Positions 45,046-56,608 of a stretch of 64,000 bases of DNA are shown here, in pieces. The stretch comes from Tethya wilhelma. Its lineage: Eukaryota; Porifera; Demospongiae; Tethyida; Tethyidae. The stretch spans positions 16,263,723 to 16,327,722 of the forward strand of contig CAXIPT010000001.1 in assembly GCA_964030475.1 (NCBI GenBank). Reading direction: 5' to 3'. The notes beneath the pieces were generated by a model. It did not search any database and had not been told where the DNA came from. It was given only the letters and a program-made list of their open reading frames with translations. The position numbers and the translations under genes were made by a program. Position 1 is the stretch's first letter; every line of letters begins with the position of its first letter.

Positions 45046-47747
45046 ATGGGTATCACAGGTCTTCTTCCTTTCTTGAAAAAGATTCAAAGAGAGGTTCATG
45101 TCTCTTCATTTAAAGGCAAAAAGGTAGCAGTCGATGCCTACAGCTGGCTCCACAAAGGGTCTTACTCCTGCGCCATGCAGCTGGTCATGAAGACAGAGAA
45201 ACTAGAGAGCTTGTAAGTAAACAAATGTCCAAACATAAAGTCCTGTATTTCCAATTATCACTTCTGCATAGACCTTTTGTTAAGTACTGTGTTAAGAGAG
45301 TGAACCTTCTGCGTCAGAATGGAGTTACTCCCGTCATGGTGTTTGATGGTGGTTATCTTCCAACCAAGGCCAACACTGAGAGAGAAAGGAGAGAGTAAGG
45401 GTTCATTTTGTCAATTTCTGTCAATTATCGCCACTCATTTTGGACAGAAAACGACAGGCTTATCTTGCAAAGGGCAAGGAGCTACTCAAAGATGGTAAGA
45501 AATCACAAGCTGTGGATTGTTTCCAGAAGTGTGTAGATGTCACTCACGAAATGGCTCTTGCTCTGATCCAGGTGAAGAGGGATCTATCGTACATGTATTA
45601 CACACATCTGTTCTGTTTCATGTACCATACCCTTACCTTTATAATGTATTGAAACATGTGAAACATCCACTAGGAGTGTCGTAAACTTGGAGTTGAGTGC
45701 ATTGTAGCACCATACGAAGCTGATGCCCAACTGGCTTATCTGCAGAAGGAGGGCATTGTTGATTTTGTCATCACTGAAGACTCTGATCTGCTGGTGTTTG
45801 GGTGTCAAAGGGTGCTGTACAAGATGGACGAATCCGGGAAAGGAAAGCTCATTGATCTGCAAGACCTTGGAAAGGCCAACAATGTTCTAATTGTAAGTTG
45901 TCTTTGCGTTTTACCTCTATTCTCTGAATTTAGTGACTGTATATTGCTCTCAACTGTGGCAGGGTTTCACTCAAGACTCTTTCAGACAGATGTGTATCTT
46001 TTCTGGTTGTGACTACCTTCCCTCCATACCTGGAATAGGGCTGGGCAAGTCGTCTAAACTGATGAGGAAACACAATCAAAACCCAAAGAAGGTCCATTCA
46101 CATAACCTCTAATGATAGTTATTATGTTCCACAATACGTTTCATTTGTTTGTATTTGTTCATGTGTAGGTTATCAAGGCACTCCATTATGAGACTGCAAA
46201 GGTCCCTCCAGACTATGAGGATAATTTCCGCAAGGCAGAGTACACCTTCCTCTATCAGCTGGTCTTTGATCCTCGTACACAGACACAGGTGCGACTGAAT
46301 GAACTACCTGATGACATTGATCCTAACGAATTTGAGTTTGCTGGGATGTATCCAAACTTTACTTGTGTTTTCATTATTATCGTATGGAAGTACAAGAATG
46401 TTATGGTAGTTTGAGGTTTGCCTTGACACATGCTGCAAATAGTACACACTCACCTCGAAAAGCTATACACATGGCAAGGGGTAACATTAACCCAATCACT
46501 CATGAAGTCTTGGATAACTATTCACCATCAAAGGTTTGAGATAAAGCACTGCTTGTGTTTCTCTTGCAGGCTATACATCCGTCAATCTATTTATTTTAGA
46601 AATATTTTTGTCAAGCAGGTACCCCCTTCAAAGTCCCACCAAAAGTCTACCTCATGGAGTGCGTCTGCTATGGGTAGCACTGACAGACAGTATCCCATTG
46701 CCATTCAAGCCCGACTAACACCCACACTGACATCTAGCGAAGGAACAAAGAGACAGTTTAAACCTCCAAAGAGACTCCATCAACCGGTGGAGGAGACAGA
46801 CAGTTCACTGAGAGATGAAGACCTTCAGTCAATCTACATGACCTCTACAATGTCCTCCTCCTCATCCAATCTGAGTTCTCCTTCTACTTCAAATAAACTC
46901 TCAGTCTCAACCACTCGAGAAGCTCCAAAACAAACTGTCTTTTCTAGGTAAGTGGTGCTTGCAGTAAAGTGTCAGTTGAAGTACTGTATAGTTGGAAAAT
47001 TTCAAGGTGTATTATTATAAAAGTCTCGTACCACTTGATCCTGAAAAAATATACCTAGATATATATTCATAAAAGGTTCCACTATTGCCTTCCACAAAAA
47101 ATTACTTCTTCAAAACTTTTAGCTATACACTGTACATGTGTAGGTTTTTTCGCTCTAAACTCAAAGAACCATCACCTGATATGGATTCAGCTGACCAAAC
47201 ACCGTGCGAAGAAGACTCGCTCTTGACCACAAGAAAATCTGCAAGGAAACTGTTACTCAATGAAGAAGAGTCGCAATCTTCTACTCCACTATCTCTGCAG
47301 TCAATTGAAGAGCATGAATCACAGTGTGATAGTGACCTCACAACATCAACAAAACTGACCAAAAAACGTCTCTTTCCACACGACAGTACAGACGACAGCA
47401 TTTCACAATCGTCAGGTGTTTTGGGCTATTCGAGAGTTAAGAAATTACGGTGTGATGAGGAGGAGTCTGACCCTCTTTTCTTACTGGACAAGTCACAGAC
47501 GTTTGAAACTAATGTCCAGCAATCTCCAGGGAAGTTTAATCCTTTCTCGAAAGTCAGTCCTAGAGTTTCTCCACCTAAACTATCTCAGAGGGAAAGTATT
47601 GTGTCTATGGAGTGCTCACAAAATCGCCACTGGATGTGCCGTGTGTATGCAGGTCTCTCCAGACGAAGATCCAAAGGCAAGCAAAGCAAACCAGAAGACA
47701 CCGGCTATAGACAAACTACAATCAATGGATTTGGTTTTGTGAAGTAA
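45046..47747 (+). CDS. EXO1: Exonuclease 1 (Rad2/FEN family)
   Basis: A 5'-3' exonuclease and flap nuclease in mismatch repair and double-strand break resection, nuclear. Nine exons (45046-45212, 45272-45394, 45448-45571, 45674-45892, 45963-46091, 46169-46347, 46443-46533, 46619-46947, 47144-47747) give 654 residues. I start at [11 protein letters not shown], since Gly2 is essential in this family. N-domain: [11 protein letters not shown] and [10 protein letters not shown]-domain: [10 protein letters not shown] and [10 protein letters not shown]; then [16 protein letters not shown] of the helix-hairpin-helix. The C-terminus is Ser-rich and disordered, ending [11 protein letters not shown], like the human C-terminal NFGFKKF. 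A strong donor overlaps the stop, so a tiny extra exon (47820-47836, ending KRPLL) is possible. Confidence 0.96.
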
Positions 47748-47952
47748 GTACTTTGCGGAAATGCTGTACGTAACCTTAAATTTCCTGCAAGGTTTAATCA
47801 TTGTACCTTTGTACACAGGAGACCTCTATTATGACTGAAATGAAGTTTAGAAGTACATGTAAAATTTTGTATTGTGCAATTTATTGGTTCAGTGGACAAA
47901 CATTCAATTTCACAAGGTACACCTAGTACATGTAATATGAAAACTTTCTGTA

Positions 47953-48464
47953 TCATGTTACTGCATATTCAACTGGATAAAATCCTGAAAATACTAATTC
48001 TTGAGTAATTCTGATTAGCAGTGATACCAATGTAAGACCTGCAGTACATAGGGAGTACTAAGTAACATTCTGAAAAGTGTGAGTGCTATAGATGTTACCG
48101 TTTATTGCTTACCTCCTGAAGCTATTGAAATACCCCATGGAATATACGATTTAGCTTCAAAAGAGTGTACAAATCCGAATAAAGCCATATAGAACGAAAT
48201 TGCATGTAATACCTGAATGTGAAATAAAATAATACCTATGCTGTAAGTGTTTTTCAATTCACCATTATTGTTTCCTCTTACCATTACTGTCGTGAGTGCT
48301 TTGTGTGACGTCAAATCTGGTCTTTCAACAACTAGAATTAGAATGATGTCTAGTAGTCCAATAAATAGCAGAATGCTCGATAGTAACAAGGACGATACTA
48401 CAAAGAAAAGTCTCTTTCGATGATACCAACTGTAGTACATGCGAGTCTTCTTGTGCTTCATCAT
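47953..48464 (-). CDS. Small predicted three-transmembrane protein, unrecognised
   Basis: Three exons (48282-48464, 48113-48212, 47953-48038) with good GT-AG signals sum exactly to 122 residues. A basic N-terminus (MMKHKKTRMYYSWYHRKRLF) precedes TM1 (VVSSLLLSSILLFIGLLDII), TM2 lies around VLHAISFYMALFGF, and TM3 around IASGGLTLVSLLIRI. No catalytic motif. Size and helix spacing faintly recall small ciliary TMEM proteins such as TMEM107, but I cannot support that name. It lies head-to-head with CABLES. Confidence 0.6.
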
Positions 48465-48640
48465 TATTGTTAGTTAATAGTAGAAAAATAATCATTAATT
48501 TTCAGCATCCTTTTTGCGTGGCCAGCTCCTCCTTGTGGATTCTCCGTTTGAAATGGGTGTGGTTACCTAGCGACACAAGGATGTGACGTCATTAACGGCG
48601 AAAAGTTTAACCCTCTCGACACCGATTTATTGGGAAAAAA
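48465..48640. promoter_or_regulatory. Divergent region between the three-TM gene and CABLES
   Basis: 176 bp between opposite ATG codons. It contains GATGTGACGTCATTAACG (about 48577-48594), in which TGACGTCA is a perfect CRE/ATF palindrome. Its use is inference. Confidence 0.55.
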
Positions 48641-50381
48641 ATGGCAACTCTTGTTGCAGATGGAAAAGCAGCTGAAGAAGCTTCTCACACGAACCCTGGA
48701 AGACGACGGCGAAAGAACAGGTTCATTAAACAGGGTTATCATAAATCTGAGAGAGATGACGCTAGGAGGGTCGCAGCACGGACGTTTCTTTCAGGCATTG
48801 TGTTGGACAGTCATCTGTCACAACAACAGCATGGACACGAGTCAGCTATAAACCAACTTGAAATCAGTAGTCATGCCCAAGCATTTCAAGAACGCAGTGG
48901 TAGTTTCCGTTCCAGACCTCTTTCATCAATGTCCAGACAAAGCAATGCATTGCAATTGACTGATGAAGGTAGTACCATTGAACTGGGTCTACTAGGGAGC
49001 AGAAAGCTTCATGAACTTAACATTGCAGCATTAGAAAACTTTCCTCCATTTCCCTACCAGTCTCCTTCTAGAGCTGTCCTTTCAAAGAGCTTAGAACGCA
49101 ACTCTTCTTCCCCGATGTACCCAATGGATTCCAGTTCTCCTGAAAAGAAGTTGACAAACCCATTGATCAAAAGCCAATCGATAGAAGATTCCTCTTCCTC
49201 TGTAATCTATGTGGGTGATATGCGTAGGTTGCATCATCGACATCATCATCATCGTGGGTCACGGAACCTCTCTGACAGCAGGTGTGTGTTTATTGGAATG
49301 ACTGTCGTGTCTAGAGATGTGTCCTTTCTTGTTCCATCATAGGCTTGTCTTAATATCTGGTAATGGAGTTCCATTTGCCCTCTCTTCAGTCCTTGATTAT
49401 AGAAAGAGTGAAGATAAGATAAAGTAAGCTCCCTGTATAGCCTTGTTTCTAATTTAAGGCTATCTTTGTTGCTTGCAACATCTCAAGTACAGCAGACATT
49501 GAGAGAAGCAACATGTTGCTATAAATAGAAAGCCTCTCTGATTCAAGCAACAAGTTGCTTCTAACAGTGAAAGAAGCAACTTGTTGCTTGGATCAGAGAG
49601 GCTTTCCATTCCTAGTAGCCTCATTCTCACACATTCCTTTTCAGCACTGTTTGCTGTATTTTGAGATACTGCAAGCAATAAATTACTGGCAACTTGTTGC
49701 CTAGTGTATGGTAGCCTTTAGGCTCACTCTCTCCCCACCCATCCTCGATCTGAAAAGGAGTGTGTGGGAACGAGGCTACTAGGTTCTTTGTGCTTATGTT
49801 TTGACATTCACTGTACTGTGACTGCAATAGACCGGATCATCCTCCAAGGACACGTGTTCGTGTGAACAGCATTTCACTTCAGCTCGATTTAGATGTGGAG
49901 CTCGGAACAAGCAACACTGTGAGTGAATAATTCACATGCGGTCTTTAGGCTATTTTTTGCCTTTTTTTTTTTTATTGATTTTATTTATTTTCTCCCCTCT
50001 GTAGGAAGTATCGCTGTCCCCTCTCCTTGCTTCCTTATGGGTGGTACAGACCTCTGAACCCACGCAGTATGATTCCCATGAGCACACTCCTATCCTCTCG
50101 AGAAGACAGAGCACCAAGCGTAGTGGCGGGGGAGGTGCTAGTGGTGGTGGTGGTGGAGACAACGAGAAAAAGAACTTGACTTTAAAATTGAAGGGCATGT
50201 TTCACATGAATCCTCTCTCTCTGGAAGCCTCTCAGAGCAGAGCTCCTTGGCAGTCCTTCAGAGAATTTCACAGTGTTGAGTATGTGCTGTTGAATTATCG
50301 TCCTGACTGTTTGGATAACTATGATTATTTTGTTGGACACAACAGAACCACTGTTACTCCTTTGGGATACATGGTGCGTGT

Positions 50382-50421
<40 letters not shown>

Positions 50422-50511
50422 GTGTGTGTGTGCGCGTGTGTGTGTGCGCGCGCGTGTGTGTGTGTGCGTGCGTGTGTGTATGTGTGTGTGTGTGTGTGCT
50501 TGTGTGTGTGC

Positions 50512-50554
<43 letters not shown>

Positions 50555-51586
50555 TGTGTGTATAAGAGAGAGAGTGAGTATGTTCTGGGTAGCTACTCTC
50601 TCTCTTTATGTTTGTTGTCTGTGATTCTCTTCACAGGTGTCCATCATCCAGTACGAGAGATCTTCTGACACAAAGAAAGGCATCAATGACAAGTTCAACG
50701 ACATCTTTCCCTACATTAAAGTATCCCTCTCAAAACTGAGAAGCATCAAACGAGAAATGCGCAAAGTTGCCCTAGAGGTAAGCAACCGTGATTTGACATG
50801 TTTGTTGTGAGTACGTACATATACTTCTGAATACAAGGAGTAACCCACCCACGTGGATCTATTAGAACACATAGCTCACGATTTGTTTGTTGAATGGAAA
50901 TCAATGGACTCTTTTGGAGACTGGTTTGTGTGTCATACTTACATTGGAATGTTGTTCTTTTTCAGTGTGATGTTGATTTGGCTGCAGTGGCCTACGCCTA
51001 TGTATACTTTGAGAAGCTCGTGCTGATGGCAAGTTTTTAATTATACTGTTGATTTTGTATTCTTGTATATATAATGAGCTGATCCTCAAAACACACTCAC
51101 AAAATATACCCACAGGGAAAAATCAACAAAGCCAATCGGAAGATAGTCGGTGGTAGGTCATTTCAGTGATCATTTTCTTGCTGCAATGCGTATAGTGTAT
51201 TGACTATTATCATAGATAATTGTTATCCTCCGCCTACTATAATCATGCCTTCTTTCTATTTCATGCACAGGATGTTGTTTGGTACTTGCTGCTAAGTTTT
51301 TCACAGACATGAAGAAACCAGAGATAATTGCACTTGTTGAAGTATGTTTACTTCCTTCAAATCTATATACATGTATGTATCTTCCAGTATATAGATTCTA
51401 AATCACTGCAATTTGTTTATTATTATCCCTGCTTTTCAGAAAATCACAGACAAATTTCATGTATCAAACAAAGAGCTGCTTCTCCATGAGTTCCCAGTGC
51501 TGGCAGCCCTCCAGTTTGCCTTGCTCACACCAAACTATCATGTACAAGCTCATTACAAGCGACTCAGGGAACTAGGACAGCACTGA
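48641..51586 (+). CDS. CABLES1: CABLES (CDK5 and ABL1 enzyme substrate) orthologue
   Basis: An adaptor with a C-terminal cyclin-box-like fold that links CDKs and Abl kinases. Nine exons (48641-49281, 49343-49423, 49831-49918, 50005-50373, 50637-50777, 50966-51028, 51116-51152, 51271-51341, 51440-51586) give 545 residues. The N-terminal half is Ser-rich with a His cluster. The conserved part begins at about residue 240 ([16 protein letters not shown]), then [62 protein letters not shown] and [13 protein letters not shown]. The intron after exon 6 has a GC donor (ATG|GCAAGT), needed to join FEKLVLM to GKINK. Vertebrate CABLES1 and CABLES2 probably arose later, so the symbol denotes the family. 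Confidence 0.95.
49480..49607. repeat. Long near-perfect hairpin in a CABLES intron
   Basis: The arm at about 49528-49562 (GAAAGCCTCTCTGATTCAAG then CAACAAGTTGCTTCT) is the reverse complement of 49572-49605, with one mismatch over about 34 bp and a loop of about 9 bases. Each arm holds its own palindrome AAGCAACAAGTTGCTT, and a related one, AGCAACATGTTGCT, lies just upstream. It may be a small foldback element. Confidence 0.85.
50386..50562. repeat. (GT)n/(GC) microsatellite in a CABLES intron
   Basis: About 175 bp of GT repeats with scattered GC substitutions (GCGCGCGTGTG), immediately after the exon 4 donor. The Cys-Val ORFs it produces are artefacts. Confidence 0.95.
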
Positions 51587-51943
51587 GTAATGTCATGGTA
51601 GTTAGTTAAAAAGGAAGAATTTCAAGAATGCAACAACCACAGCCATTAACAATCTGCATTTCAGTTTTAAATTTGAGTGTATTGTATTGTATTTTGTGCA
51701 AGGGAGGGAGAAACCAGGTTAAACTTTGATCACCATTGGAAAGAAAACTATTTTGTGGGCTTTGTTCTGGCATGTGTAGGGGTGTGGGAGGCTCTATGAA
51801 AGCAGCAGTTAATATTTCTCCTCAACTGCTAATGGAATTCCCTAATTGATAGTGCACCATGTGTCAAATTTTATTATGACATAAATGAAGTGATTAAGCC
51901 ACCTCGACACTCATGTCAGACATGTGCATAGAATGCATAGCTG
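51587..51943. other. CABLES 3' flank
   Basis: Non-coding sequence between the CABLES stop and the duplicated block of the Salvador 3' end. I see no gene; 3' UTR of CABLES is the simplest reading. Confidence 0.4.
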
Positions 51944-52707
51944 TCATAACATCAATCAGGTATAGATATAATTACGCACTGTAACACTGTATAAAATTGG
52001 ATAATAAGATCATACAATGTTGTTATATAACGTCACATATGGTATTATGGTTGTGTGTAGAATTTAGTTAATTTGGGTATGTTAATTATATATAGTCGTC
52101 ATTTACGTCAATTGTAAGTTTTTTAATTAAATTGCAATTCAGTGCTATAGAGTTTATGTACACAATAAAAAAAAGCTCAGGTACAGAATAATTAATAATA
52201 CTGCAAATGAGAATGCATATGGCACTATAATACAGACAGTGATTGAATGCGTGAAATTTTAATGATAAACAGCTATACAATTTGATATCGAACATTGTTT
52301 CGTTTACAATTAGAAATGGATGAAAAAAAAGGAATAGAAAAATAGATTTGTAGGCAATTTCTTTTTTTAAAAAAAATCCATGCTAAAGCTTTTAAAAATC
52401 AACAAGATATAAAATGTCATACAAAAGTTTCTTCCAAGGCGTGGAAGTCTGAATCTGAAAGTCTAGGCTGGAGAGAACTGACGCTGTTCATGGTGCTCAT
52501 TGACTCAAACAAATCTGAAAACCCACTTCCCTGTCTCTGCATGGATGCAGGCATGTGAGACAGGTGCCCAGTGGAGTTGGTGTGTGGTAAATTGTTATAG
52601 GATTGAGTTCTAAATGGAGCACCCCCACCTCCATTGTGGTTGCTATGGAGATTACTACTGCTGTGATGCCTTCCACTCCCACTTGCCGACCTCACTGGGT
52701 ATCTTCT

Positions 52708-52743
<36 letters not shown>

Positions 52744-53024
52744 TTGGTGGTGGTGTGGGTTGTGATGATGATGATGGTAATGATTGTCGTGAAGATGGTT
52801 GTTGTGCACGTGGTGGGCTATATCGGGCTCACTCTCATAGTAGTGGGGGAACTGGTGATGGTCGTGATGATGGGGATGTGTAGAGGAGGAGGACGACGAT
52901 GAGGGATTGGAGGACGAGTTGTTGGGAACGTGATTTACAGGAAATGCTGGATGATGCGTGCGAGGATTTTGTGCGTGGTGTGCTGGCTGCGGTGTGTGCT
53001 GGTGAAGCTGTTGTTGGTGTTTGT
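51944..53024 (-). repeat. Tandem duplicate of the Salvador terminal exon and 3' flank (unit 1)
   Basis: Head-to-tail copy of 53025-54092, about 97% identical with small indels in A/T runs, a TATATAG insertion and a different poly-Gln pattern. It contains the C-terminal 200 or so codons (ORF 52417-53028 minus) but not the SARAH domain or the exon's acceptor. It lies downstream of the real stop in gene sense. Either a recent duplication or an assembly artefact of two haplotypes. Confidence 0.9.
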
Positions 53025-54092
53025 TCATAACATCAATCAGGTATAGATATAATTACGTACTGTGACACTGTATAAAATTGGATAATAAGATCATACAATG
53101 TTGTTATATAACGTCACATATGGTATTATGGTTGTGTGTAGAATTTAGTTAATTTGGGTATGTTAATTACAGTTGTCATTTACGTCAATTGTAAGTTTTT
53201 TAATTAAATTGCAATTCAGTGCTATAGAGTTTATGTACACAATAAAAAAAGCTCAGGTACAGAATAATAATACTGCAAATGAGAATGCATATGGCACTAT
53301 AATACAGACAGTGATTGAATGCGTGAAATTTTAATGATAAACAGCTATACAATTTGATATCGAACATTGTTTCGTTTACAATTAGAAATGGATGAAAAAA
53401 AGGAATAGAAAAATAGATTTATAGGCAATTTCTTTTTTTAAAAAATCCGTGCTAAAGCTTTTAAAAATCAACAAGATATAAAATGTCATACAAAAGTTTC
53501 TTCCAAGGCGTGGAAGTCTGAATCTGAAAGTCTAGGCTGGAGAGAACTGACGCTGTTCATGGTGCTCATTGACTCAAACAAATCTGAAAACCCACTTCCC
53601 TGTCTCTGCATGGAGGCAGGCATGTGAGACAGGTGCCCGGTGGAGTTGGTGTGCGGTAAATTGTTATAGGATTGAGTTCTAAATGGAGCACCCCCACCTC
53701 CATTGTGGTTGCTATGGAGATTACTACTGCTGTGATGCCTTCCACTCCCACTCGCCGACCTCACTGGGTATCTTCTCTGCTGCTGCTGTTGCTGCTGCTG
53801 TTGCTGCTGCTGTTGGTGGTGGTGTGGGTTGTGATGATGATGATGGTAATGATTGTCGTGAAGATGGTTGTTGTGCACATGGTGGGCTATATCAGGCTCA
53901 CTCTCATAGTAGTGGGGGAACTGGTGATGGTCGTGATGATGGGGATGTGTAGAGGAGGAGGACGACGATGAGGGATTGGAGGACGAGTTATTGGGAACGT
54001 GATTTACAGGAAATGCTGGATGATGCGTGCGAGGATTTTGTGCGTGGTGTGCTGGCTGCGGTGTGTGCTGGTGAAGCTGTTGTTGGTGTTTG
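53025..54092 (-). repeat. Tandem duplicate (unit 2) overlapping the Salvador terminal exon
   Basis: The copy that is part of the intact last exon. Homology with unit 1 starts at TCATAACATCAATCAGG and ends at GTTGTTGGTGTTTG, exactly inside the KHQQQL codons just after the SARAH domain. It carries CTG/TTG triplets coding for about 13 Gln. Confidence 0.9.
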
Positions 54093-55073
54093 AGAGCTTT
54101 TTGCAAGGCGTACTGATTCTGTTGTCTCAGTCTCTCGTCGAGCTCTTGTTGAACGGCGACACGATAGTACTCGTACTGTTTGACGATGTGTTCCGAGCCT
54201 TTCTTTAGGAGCCTCTTGATCATGGTGTCCCAGGCGGTGAGGTCGTCTAGAGAATGGAGCCGCAACCCTGACTGTATTGGTGAATGGATGTACATGTGAA
54301 TACATATTCACTAGGTGCATAGTAAGACCATGGATATAGTGGACTATAGTACAAGTGAAGGTATGTGAATACTAAGGTTTTAAAGGTTAATTTCTATTAT
54401 TGCTGTCTACATAACCAAACTGCACGGGAAAGGTGATGTCTACATAACTAAGGCATTCTTCTAGTTATAAGTTGCTAGGTAATGAGCATTCAATTGTAAG
54501 TGATTGAATTGACCAAAGTCATTTGCAGTGCACATTAATATAAGTGTGCTCATTACAACAACTCAACCTGCCAATGACAGCAGCTATATATAAGTTCATG
54601 AATTTGTCCAGAGTTCATGCACCATAAGGCAGATGGTGATTACTGATTACATAAAGCCACAGAAAAACACATGAAATCATCCAGCAAGCTCAATACACTT
54701 GAGTATATAATATTATTAAGTCAGCACTAATACTTTCAATGATGGAATGTATACGTACACTGGCAGCAGGCAAAGTGCACTGAGCTCAAGGCTATTATGG
54801 ACATGGAATGCTGTTAAAAAGGCTTGTTGAATCTACTCGCAATGAGTTTGTATAACTTCCACCGGCACAAGTGAAAACTCTAGGAAGCCATTAGGGGAGG
54901 TATGCCCACAGAGAGGAATGCTAGTTATAATGACAGATATTGATGGGGGGAAAAATACAATTTTTAGTTGAAATTTTCTTCAATAAGCTGAGTAAGAGGT
55001 TAAGTTGTGGTATAAAGTATCCAATTCTGATTTCTGGCCATCCCACTTATACATGAATAATGTAGTGTGATCA

Positions 55074-55117
<44 letters not shown>

Positions 55118-56159
55118 TGTGCAGAAGTCTTTTCAATCAGTGAAAATTTTTATAACAAAGGATTTTTATGACTTATAGATGAGAGCCTATCTATAGTAAG
55201 TACCGTAAATTTTCAACCAGTTGTAAAAGTATGTGTGTGTGCCCGTACTTATGAGCTTGAGATAAAGGAATAATGTGTGCTTTACCTACCTGAATTTTGA
55301 GGTCTATTTCACTACCAAATGACGATTCGACATATTCCTTGAGCCAAGGTGGAATTTCTGTGTGTAAGAGTGTGTGTGAGTGTGGGTAGAAGTCAAGCTT
55401 AATTCCAAATGACTGGCATTCTTCTCATGCCTCCCTCTCTGCTAATGAAAAAAAATGTGAAAATGGTATGAAAGGCTGGCCACCAAAATGGCACCATCTG
55501 TTCTGTTATGCAGTAGGTACTGAAGCTTTTAGAGGGAGTACTGGTCAAATCTTATTATTACAACACCAGCCATTTACAGACTGTCCAGCATGGTTGGGAT
55601 AATGAGTGAATTCAATACTCCAACAAGGAGAAACGGTGCACACCTAATAACAGAGAATGCCACTTATGTCACCATAATGTGATTACCAGACCCAGACATT
55701 CTGAGCATCTATATACAGCAACGTATGCACCCATTCTAAGGTGTGCACATTCTTAAACAAAAGGTGAACAACGCACAATTATACCATTATGTACTCTACA
55801 CAGTACCTTACAACACAGCTTTAACACACTACATCGCATCGCATTTCACAATACCTTTAATTTGGTATGGGCTAGGGGGTACAAAGGTCATTGTCGACAG
55901 CTGTCTTTCGTGGAACACATCCTCCGTGGTCTCAAACTGAGACTCTTGATCACGGAAGGACTTTGACCTTCGAGGGAGAGAAGCGTTTGGATCGAGCACC
56001 CGGTGTGTTAGTGTGCTTCGTTGAGAGTGTGATCTTGCTGGCGCCTTTCGATCTGCTCTCGACTGCTTTGGCTCTTCTTCTTCAGAGGAGTAAGGTGGAG
56101 GGGGCTTTGCATGGTGAGGATGCTGGTAGATGGCAGTCTTGTTGTTGTGACTGCACAAA

Positions 56160-56226
<67 letters not shown>

Positions 56227-56547
56227 GGGGCAAGGGATAAGTTAAAGCCACAGTGAGCAAGTTAAGGCTAAGTAATATGCCAAGAATGCTGTATATGTGC
56301 ACAATGGTAAGAGCATTCAACTAGAATTCAATAGACCTGGGTTCAAATCCCAGCTATATTTCAAGATATATTTTTTTCAAATGAATTTTCACAAGTACAT
56401 TTCAAACAGTACTTCATGCACAATGGCTGCTTGGTGTTAAAGTTGGGGGTACCCTCTCCACTTGAGCAAAACCACTAGCTGACACCAAATCCAACCAATG
56501 TGTAGTCCACGTGAACCACATACCCAATAATTATGCCAGACCTATGN

Positions 56548-56608
<61 letters not shown>

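Noticed and set aside
50041..50668. Long plus-strand ORFs running into Cys-Val repeats
   Set aside because: The first part is CABLES exon 4; the rest is read-through into the intronic (GT)n tract after a clear donor at 50374.
52603..52902. Plus-strand poly-Leu/Val ORFs (also 53672-53971)
   Set aside because: Antisense of the poly-Gln/His codons of Salvador; composition is explained by the CTG and GAT repeats.
52417..53028. Separate 203-residue gene on minus
   Set aside because: It is the duplicated tail of the Salvador last exon, without a start context, SARAH domain or acceptor.
56288..56362. Functional tRNA gene
   Set aside because: B-box is perfect but the anticodon stem and acceptor stem do not pair.
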